From NCBI GenBank assembly GCA_021817245.1, contig JAKAVQ010000006.1, forward strand, positions 1 to 64,000: a stretch of 64,000 nucleotides of DNA, given 5' to 3'. Position 1 is the stretch's first letter. Each line of letters opens with the position of its first letter. Origin of the DNA: Thermoplasmata archaeon (GTDB lineage: Archaea; Thermoplasmatota; Thermoplasmata; Lutacidiplasmatales; UBA184). The notes beneath the pieces are model-generated. The model worked only from the letters and a program-made list of their open reading frames with translations, made no database searches and had not been told where the DNA came from. This document shows positions 57,503-64,000 of this stretch, piece by piece. The position numbers were made by a program, and so were the translations under genes.

Positions 57503-58672
57503 CTAGCGCGCTCCCCGGGAGGCGCCCTGACGCTCTAGGAAGCGGCCGAGCCGTACCATCCCTTCGTCCAGGCGGTCGAGCGAGCTTGAGTAGGAGATGC
57601 GCACGTGGCGTTCTCCGGACGGCCCGAAGGAAACCCCGGGAACGAGGGCGAGGTGCTCTTCCTCGAGCAGGCGCAACGCGAAGTCGGTCGAGGAGAGCGG
57701 GAGTTCGTAGCGGGGGAAGACATAGAACGCTCCCTCGGGCCGGGTGTAAGAGAGCCCGGGAAGGTCGTCGAGTCGGGAGAGCAGGTGGTCCCGGCGCTCG
57801 CGAAACTTCTCGCGAAACCGGGCCTCGTCGGGCCCCGCGTTCTGGAGGGCCCAGAGCGCGGCCCGCTGCACGAACGGGGGCAGGCAGGTGAGCGTGTGCT
57901 CCATCACCTTGACGAGCCGGGCCCGGGTCTCCGGGGGGGCCACCGCGTAGCCCGCCCGCCAGCCGGTCATCGCGTAGACCTTGGAGAAGCTCCCGATGGT
58001 GATCACCGGGACCGAACCCGCCGCCTCTCGGGCCGGCGGGACGTGCGTCCCCTCGTAGATCAGCGATTCGTAGGTCTCGTCGCTCACGACCGTGAGCCGG
58101 TGGCGTCGCGCAACCTCGAGCGCCGCCCGCACCTCGCTCGTCCGCATCACGCGGCCGGTGGGATTTGCGGGGGAGACCAGGATCAAGAGTCGGCTCTTCG
58201 GGGAGATCGCGCGTTCCAGGGCCTCGGGGTCGAGGGCGAACTCGCGCCCCAGCGGGAAATAGACCGGTCGGGCCCCCGCGAGCCGGACCGGCTGCTCGAA
58301 CAGGTACGTCGGATCGGACAGCAAGACCTCCTCGCCCGGGCTCACGGTCGCGAGCAGCGTCGCGTAGATCGCGAACTTCGCCGGCAGGACCACCACGTCA
58401 TCGGCGGTGGCCGGGATCCGGTGGCGGCCGGCCAGTCGCTCGGCGATCGCGCCCCGCAGGTCGGGCATCCCCTGCGCCGAGACGTAGTGCGTCAGGCCCT
58501 CGTTCATCGCGCGGTACGCCGCGTCCCGGATCCCGGACGGGGTATCGAAGTCCGGCTCACCGATATGCAGCCCGAGGACCTCCTCCCCCCGGCGTCGCAT
58601 CTCAAAGATGCGGTCAATGAGCGAGAGGATCGGCGACTCCCCGATCTCGTCCACGAGCACGCACGGCCGCAC
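57503..58672 (-). CDS. Class I/II PLP aminotransferase
   Basis: LGLHIGEPDFDTPSGI, LVSPANPTGRVM, VSDETYESLIY, TIGSFSKVYAMTGWRAGYAV. Confidence 0.92.
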   Translation of the reverse strand: MRPCVLVDEIGESPILSLIDRIFEMRRRGEEVLGLHIGEPDFDTPSGIRDAAYRAMNEGLTHYVSAQGMPDLRGAIAERLAGRHRIPATADDVVVLPAKFAIYATLLATVSPGEEVLLSDPTYLFEQPVRLAGARPVYFPLGREFALDPEALERAISPKSRLLILVSPANPTGRVMRTSEVRAALEVARRHRLTVVSDETYESLIYEGTHVPPAREAAGSVPVITIGSFSKVYAMTGWRAGYAVAPPETRARLVKVMEHTLTCLPPFVQRAALWALQNAGPDEARFREKFRERRDHLLSRLDDLPGLSYTRPEGAFYVFPRYELPLSSTDFALRLLEEEHLALVPGVSFGPSGERHVRISYSSSLDRLDEGMVRLGRFLERQGASRGAR

Positions 58673-58698
58673 GGAGGCGCCGCTTATCTACTGCGCGC

Positions 58699-59301
58699 TC
58701 ACCGGCCCGGACCGCGCGGCCGCCCGGGGCCCCCGACGCTGCCGCCGAAGGCGCGACCGGCCGAGAGGGCGTTCCCGACTTTACGGACGGCACGGGCACG
58801 ATGGGAGATGGCGTTCTTCGCCTCCGCGTCGACCTCGGCGAACGTCTGCTTCCACCCCGTCGGGACGAAGATCGGATCGTAGCCGAAGCCGTTCTTTCCC
58901 ACGGCACGCCGCGCGATCGATCCCTTCACCTCTCCGACGAAGATCGCCCGCCGGCGCCCCCGCTGGAGGCCGGCCACCGTGCGGAAGAACGCGCGGCGAC
59001 TGCGACCGCGCAAGAGCTCGAAGATCGGCCCGAACCCCCAGACCTTGAGGAAATGGGCCGAATAGACCCCCGGAAAGCCGGCGAGCGACGGGATGAACAG
59101 GCCGGAGTCCTCCACCAGCACGTACCCTCGAAGGTCGCGGACGGCGTCCAGCTTCGACGCCACGACCTCTTCGAGCGTGTCCGCTTGGGGCTCGGGCAGC
59201 TCGCGGCGGGTCCACCGGACCCGCACGCCGAACGGTCGCAGCACCGCCGCGACCTCCCGAGACTTCCCCGGGTTCGTGCTGACGAACCGGAGGTCGGTCA
59301 C
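58699..59301 (-). CDS. XTP/dITP diphosphatase (RdgB/HAM1)
   Basis: LRFVSTNPGKSREVAAVLRPFGV, VLVEDSGLFIPSLAGFPGVYSAHF, GKNGFGYDPIFVPTG, SHRARAVRK. Confidence 0.93.
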   Translation of the reverse strand: MTDLRFVSTNPGKSREVAAVLRPFGVRVRWTRRELPEPQADTLEEVVASKLDAVRDLRGYVLVEDSGLFIPSLAGFPGVYSAHFLKVWGFGPIFELLRGRSRRAFFRTVAGLQRGRRRAIFVGEVKGSIARRAVGKNGFGYDPIFVPTGWKQTFAEVDAEAKNAISHRARAVRKVGNALSAGRAFGGSVGGPGRPRGPGR

Positions 59302-59307
59302 GCGCCG

Positions 59308-59844
59308 CTACCAGGGGTACTCGTTGTACGCGATGATCTCGTCCGGGCTCTTCCGGCCCTCGCCCGGAGGCTTCGCCCCGCCGTTCGCCTCGGCCGGGTA
59401 CCCGATCGGGATCACCGCGATCGGGTGGATTCCCTCGGGAACGTGCAGGACCGTGCGCACCTTCTCCTCGTTGAACTCGATGATCCAGTTCGTTCCGAGT
59501 CCTTCGGCGACGGCCGCGAGCTGGAGGTGGTCAACCGCCCGGGCGACGTCGAGGGGGTACGCCGAGATGTAGCCCCCGATGGTCACGGGGATATCCTCTT
59601 CGACCGCGAAGGCGACAATGACCGCCGGCGCCTCGGCCATGAGCTTGCCCCGCGGCGAGGCCTGGGCCAGGAGACGCTTGCGCTCGTCATCCTGGACGAC
59701 GACGAACCTCCAGGGCTGGAGGTTGTGCTGGCTCGGTGCGAGCCGGGCGGCCGCGAGGACGCTCTTGAGCTTCTCCGGCGGCACCGGCCGGGAGTGGTAC
59801 TGCTGGCAGGAACGGAACGAGCGGATCGCCTCGATGACGTCCAT
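59308..59844 (-). CDS. Nitroreductase-family protein
   Basis: SFRSCQQYHSRPVPPEKLKSVLAAARLAPSQHNLQPWRFVVVQD, GLGTNWI, IGYPAE. Confidence 0.9.
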   Translation of the reverse strand: MDVIEAIRSFRSCQQYHSRPVPPEKLKSVLAAARLAPSQHNLQPWRFVVVQDDERKRLLAQASPRGKLMAEAPAVIVAFAVEEDIPVTIGGYISAYPLDVARAVDHLQLAAVAEGLGTNWIIEFNEEKVRTVLHVPEGIHPIAVIPIGYPAEANGGAKPPGEGRKSPDEIIAYNEYPW

Positions 59845-59937
59845 GCAAGAACCGACCGACGAGGGGCGTAATCAGGGAGCCGAGCGGAGCCCGGCCCGGG
59901 TCATGAGGCGACGCATTCGACGCTGCGAGGGGCCTAC

Positions 59938-60504
59938 TCAATAAAAGGGTTTTCGGCTCTCGGGCTCGAGTTCGCGCGCGAGGAGCGCCAGATCCCGCCA
60001 GACGTAGGCGGTTTCACCGTGGGTCTCGCCCCCGACCGTCTCCTCGGCCGTGCCGCATCGTTCCCCGCCGAGCCGCTCGTAGAAGCCGCGAGCCGGATTT
60101 CGGCTCAGCACCCATACGACCATGGACCGATATCCGGCGGCCCGCAGCGCACGGACATGGGCGGCCACGAGACTCCGCCCTAGGCCGTTACGACGGTGCT
60201 CGGCCAGGAGGTAGACCGCACCAAGCTCCCCGTCCGCGCCGAAGTGCGGAGGACGGGCTCGCCCGCCCCGAACGAACCCGACGATCTGACCGTCTTCGGT
60301 CGTCCCGACATGCACGTGCTCGGTTCCGGGATTCCCGAGCAACGCGCGCCATCGTTGCTCCCGTTGAGGGAGCTCTCTCGGAAGGCGTTCGAGGAAGGAG
60401 TCCGCCACGATTCCCCGGTAGGCGGTCTGCCAACTGCGGAGGTGCACGAGCGCAAGCTCCCGGGCGTCGCCCGGCACGGCCGGACGAACGGCGTAGACCG
60501 GCAT
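59938..60504 (-). CDS. GNAT acetyltransferase
   Basis: YLLAEHRRNGLGRSLVAAHVRALRAAGYRSMVVWVLSRNPARGFYERLGG; ATG 60504. Confidence 0.88.
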   Translation of the reverse strand: MPVYAVRPAVPGDARELALVHLRSWQTAYRGIVADSFLERLPRELPQREQRWRALLGNPGTEHVHVGTTEDGQIVGFVRGGRARPPHFGADGELGAVYLLAEHRRNGLGRSLVAAHVRALRAAGYRSMVVWVLSRNPARGFYERLGGERCGTAEETVGGETHGETAYVWRDLALLARELEPESRKPFY

Positions 60505-60759
60505 GGCCGGGCGGAGTGGCCGCGGACGACTTGAGCTCGCGGGCCTTCGGGGATTCGAAAGCCCGCTGAGGAGCCTTCGGAGAGCGAACGGCCCACGAGC
60601 GACTTCGGCGGGCCGATGAGGGGGCGGGACCGCGCGACCGAGATCCGCAGAGACCGCGAGCGCCGACCGCGCCATATCGGGCGCCCGTTCAGGGGCCCCG
60701 CTCGAGGTCGTACGAGGGGCTCAATTGCTCCGTCGGCTACTCCCCACCGAGGCGCGGCG

Positions 60760-60942
60760 TTGTCCGAGTACGTGAAGCGGGAGCGAGGAGCACTTCCCAT
60801 CCTTCAGTGCCCGAAGTGCGGCATGTTCTCCCGGTCCGGCTCGGTCCGGTGTGGGGCCTGCGGACGACCGTTACCCCCGCACCGTACCGAAGGGGGACCG
60901 CGCCCCAAGACGGAAACTCCTCTCTCGGAACCTCGGTCCTGA
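60760..60942 (+). CDS. Short zinc-ribbon protein
   Basis: LPILQCPKCGMFSRSGSVRCGACGRPLPPH (CPxC...CGxC); start uncertain (TTG 60760 or GTG 60772). Confidence 0.55.
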   Translation: MSEYVKRERGALPILQCPKCGMFSRSGSVRCGACGRPLPPHRTEGGPRPKTETPLSEPRS

Positions 60943-61133
60943 GCCCCGGTACGGTACTCCTCGGCGGCAGTGAGCCGAGGTGGTCGGGACGCGGCTCCAA
61001 TCCAGTACCGCTCCGCGGATACGGTTAAATATGGCGGACACGGCTCGGGAGCGAGCGCTGACATCCGTCCGACAAACGGGCGGGTTGCGGCGACGGTGTG
61101 GTCAGTTCGGAGGCCGGGAAGGGGGTACGCTCA

Positions 61134-64000
61134 ATGCACCTGAAGCGACTGAAACTGAGGAACTTCAAGTCGTTCGCGGGGGCCACCGAGATCCCGTTCC
61201 AGCCGGGATTCACGGGAGTGGCCGGCCCGAACGGGATGGGAAAGTCGAACATCTCCGACGCCATCCTGTTCGTGCTGGGACCGACCAGTTCGAAGGCGCT
61301 CCGCGCCGAGCGGCTTACCCACCTCTTCTTTAACGGCGGAGCTTCGAAAAAACCGGCCACCGAGTGTGAGGTCTCGCTCGTCTTCGACAATTCGGACAAG
61401 CTCCTCCCCTCCGACGCTGGCGAGGTCGAGGTCACCCGGTACGTGAAGCTGGCCCCCAGCGACCCGAACGGGTACTACTCGTACTTTTACGTCAACGGTC
61501 GGAGGACGACACAGACCGAGATCGACAGCCTGCTCTCGCACGCCCGCCTCTCGGGCGATGGGTACAACCTGGTCCAGCAGGGCGATGTCAACAAGGTCGT
61601 GACGATGGGTCCGGTCCCGCGTCGGGGTCTTCTCGAACGGCTGGCGGGGATCAGCCAGTACGACGAAGAGCTCGAACGGGCGGGGGTCAAGCGCACGGAC
61701 CTCGACCAGAACCTCGACCGAATCCAGACCCTCCTGACCGACGTCAAAGGACGGCTCTCCGCGCTCGAAAGCCAGCGCCTGCAGGCGATCCAGTACCAGC
61801 AGCTCCAGGACGACAAGCGCCGGACCGAAGCCCGGCTTGCCCGGGCCGGCCATCGGATGGCCGAGCAGGAGCTCGCGACCTGTCGCAAGCAGGTCGATGG
61901 GGTCCGGTCCGAGATCGAGCGCCTCGACGGCGACCGGGGCCGGCTCGCGCAGCGGCAGTCCGAGCTCGCCGCCGAGATCGATGAGCTCGACCGCCGCATC
62001 GCGGAAGCCGGCGGTGCGGCCGCGGTGAAGTTCAAGCAGGAGCTCGACGAGAAGAAGATCTCCTTCGCGCGCCTGGACCAGACGCTGGGCCACCTCACCG
62101 AAGCGCTCGAGTCGGTCGAGCGGGAGGCCGCCGAGATCTCGAAGACGATCGACGACGAGACCGCCCAGCGCGATCGCCTGAAGGGCCAGGAGAAGTCCCT
62201 TTCGGAGGAGCTCGCCAGCCACGCCGCGCGGTCGGAGTCGCTCGGCCGCGAGATCCAGACGGCGACCGGGGCACCGGGGAAGTCCCAGGAGAAGCTCGCG
62301 GCCGCCCGGAAACTCCAGCTCGGTCTCGAACGCGATCTCGACGCCAAGCAGAAGTCCTGGCAGTCGAGCGTCCAGAGCCGGGAAGCCGCGAACGCATCGC
62401 TGCAGTCGGCGGAACGCAGCCAGGCGCAGGCGGAGGAGGACCTCCGCGAGCGGGAACTCGAGGTGAGGGACCTCGAGCTCCGCGCGAAGCCGTCCGGCCC
62501 CGGAAAGGGGGGTGCCGGCCCGTCCTCGGGCGATCTTCAGAAGGAGCTCTACGCGCTCAAGGCGAAGGAGAAGGGGCTCACGGAGGAGGCCAACCGGCTG
62601 AGCCAGGAGGTCCTCGAGCTCAATCGGCGATACCTTGGGCTGGACGCCCGGCTCAAGGCCCGTGCCGAGAGCGGGGGCCGCCCGAACCAGCTGGCCGCGG
62701 TCGACTTCCTCCTCTCCCAGCGGAACCTCGGCAAGATCCCGGGGATCCGTGGCACCGTCGAGGAGCTCGCCACTTTCTCGGCCCCACACAAGGTCGCGCT
62801 CCAGGTCGCCGGCGGGAACCGGTTCCAGGCTCTGGTCGTAGAGAGCGACCAGGTCGCCGAGGAGTGCATTCGTCTCCTCCGCGCCGAGAAGCGCGGACGG
62901 GCGACGTTCCTCCCGCTCAACAAGATGCTGTCCGGGCGACCCCACGGCAAGTCCATGGTCGTCGCGAAGGCGCCGGGCGCGACCGGGTTCGCGATCGACC
63001 TCGTGAAGTTCGATGAGGCGATGCGCCCGGCGTTCTGGTACGTCTTCGGCGAGACGGTCGTGATGGAGGACCTCACGCGGGCCCGCGCCCAGATGGGCGG
63101 CGTCCGGCTCGTCACCCTGGAAGGGGACCTCATCGAGGCGACCGGAGCCATCTCGGGCGGCTACCTCGACCCATCGAACCAGGGACGGGGGGCCGACAGC
63201 GCGGTCGAGCTGAAGCGGCTCGGGGAGGAGCTGCGCGAGAAGAGCGGGGCCGAGAACGCTGCCCGGACCGAGCTCGGGAAGATCGCCGAGCGCGTCCGCG
63301 CTCTGGCGGAAGAGCTCTCCAAACGATCGATCCAGGACCAAGCCCAGCGCTCGACCCTCGAGGTCGTAGCCAAGGACCTTGCCGCGGCCCGGGAACGCCT
63401 CAGCGCGGCCCGCGACCGGCTCAAGTCCGTCCTCGCCGACCAGAAGAAGGCTGAGTCGGCGCTCGCGACCGCCGACGAGGAGGTCACGCATCTCGGCTCC
63501 GAGATCACCGAGCTCAAGTCCCGCATCCAGTCGGCGCAGGAGGAGTACCTGAGCCTGCTGCCGAACACGCTGTCGAGCCGGCTCCGCTCCCTCCAGGAGT
63601 CGTCGGAGAAGACGGCGAACGAGCGGGTACGGGTCAACGGCGAGCTCGAGGCGGTCCGTGCCTCGCTCCAGGCCCTCGAAACGAACCTCGAGGGACACCG
63701 CCAGGAGCTCGAGAAGCTCCGCAAGGACGCCGCGGGGAAGAAGAAGGAGATCGCCCAGACCGAAAAGGCGGTCACCGCCGCCCGAGAGGCGCTCGACGCG
63801 CTGAAGTCGGTCGAGACCCAGCAGACCGAGGCCGCGAAAGGGTTCGCAGAGAAGAAGCGCAAGCTCGACGTCGAGCGGCTCGAAGTGACGGGAAAGCTCG
63901 GCCAGGTCGTCGCGAACCTCGAGACCCGACGGTCGATGCAGACCGGGGAGGAGACCCGGCTCGCGCAGGCCGAGGCCCGGTTCCACGAGCTCGAGGAGGC
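61134..64000 (+). CDS. smc: SMC chromosome segregation ATPase (partial, runs off the window)
   Basis: MHLKRLKLRNFKSFAGATEIPFQPGFTGVAGPNGMGKSNISDAILFVLG, YVNGRRTTQTEI, QGDVNKVVTMGPVPRRGLLERLAGISQYDEE; hinge GIRGTVEELATFSAPHKVALQVAGGNRFQALVV...GAISGG. Absent from the ORF track, which lists only antisense shadows here. Confidence 0.95.
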   Translation, partial: MHLKRLKLRNFKSFAGATEIPFQPGFTGVAGPNGMGKSNISDAILFVLGPTSSKALRAERLTHLFFNGGASKKPATECEVSLVFDNSDKLLPSDAGEVEVTRYVKLAPSDPNGYYSYFYVNGRRTTQTEIDSLLSHARLSGDGYNLVQQGDVNKVVTMGPVPRRGLLERLAGISQYDEELERAGVKRTDLDQNLDRIQTLLTDVKGRLSALESQRLQAIQYQQLQDDKRRTEARLARAGHRMAEQELATCRKQVDGVRSEIERLDGDRGRLAQRQSELAAEIDELDRRIAEAGGAAAVKFKQELDEKKISFARLDQTLGHLTEALESVEREAAEISKTIDDETAQRDRLKGQEKSLSEELASHAARSESLGREIQTATGAPGKSQEKLAAARKLQLGLERDLDAKQKSWQSSVQSREAANASLQSAERSQAQAEEDLRERELEVRDLELRAKPSGPGKGGAGPSSGDLQKELYALKAKEKGLTEEANRLSQEVLELNRRYLGLDARLKARAESGGRPNQLAAVDFLLSQRNLGKIPGIRGTVEELATFSAPHKVALQVAGGNRFQALVVESDQVAEECIRLLRAEKRGRATFLPLNKMLSGRPHGKSMVVAKAPGATGFAIDLVKFDEAMRPAFWYVFGETVVMEDLTRARAQMGGVRLVTLEGDLIEATGAISGGYLDPSNQGRGADSAVELKRLGEELREKSGAENAARTELGKIAERVRALAEELSKRSIQDQAQRSTLEVVAKDLAAARERLSAARDRLKSVLADQKKAESALATADEEVTHLGSEITELKSRIQSAQEEYLSLLPNTLSSRLRSLQESSEKTANERVRVNGELEAVRASLQALETNLEGHRQELEKLRKDAAGKKKEIAQTEKAVTAAREALDALKSVETQQTEAAKGFAEKKRKLDVERLEVTGKLGQVVANLETRRSMQTGEETRLAQAEARFHELEE

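Noticed and set aside
61131-63986. 951-aa minus-strand ORF over the SMC region
   Set aside because: Antisense shadow of the clear SMC reading frame (Walker A GPNGMGKSN and hinge on the plus strand); Leu/Arg/Glu-rich composition typical of GC-rich complements.
1-64000. CRISPR arrays, rRNA operons, prophage or large tandem repeats
   Set aside because: Looked for regularly spaced direct repeats, rRNA-like conserved blocks and structural phage genes; none seen.

Overview
This 64 kb, GC-rich window is archaeal chromosome. It carries TFB, aIF5B, a GGM-tailed thermosome, TruD, cyclic-2,3-DPG synthetase, KaiC-like ATPases, SMC and several leaderless-looking promoters. The overall picture suggests a Thermoplasmatota-like lineage, which is an inference. 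Most of the window is ordinary, densely packed housekeeping and metabolic genes. Real protein-coding ORFs were separated from the many GC-driven shadow ORFs by family motifs. The 3' end is occupied by the start of an SMC gene that the ORF track missed because it runs off the window. Main items for follow-up: (1) an ArsR-type regulator with an ELCACEL metal(loid) motif and a 24-bp operator-like inverted repeat over its start codon, directly followed by a 91-aa protein with five vicinal CC pairs in a Gly/Ser tail, then a frameshifted M28 peptidase; (2) a tRNA-Asp(GTC) interrupted by a 33-nt insertion in the T-loop; (3) a 4xCBS protein with a ribosome-hibernation (HPF-like) C-terminal domain; (4) an IS630-type element inserted in a CTAG that is the stop codon of a PLP gene, whose transposase borrows its own stop codon from the target; (5) a pseudo-receiver gene divergent from a two-component operon; (6) a phosphofructokinase with PPi-type signatures; (7) a truD-kaiC-kaiC operon in which one KaiC-like protein has a degenerate Walker A; (8) a MarR/MFS locus with two palindromes sharing a TAAGAC core and decayed coding sequence. 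No CRISPR array, rRNA or prophage was seen.
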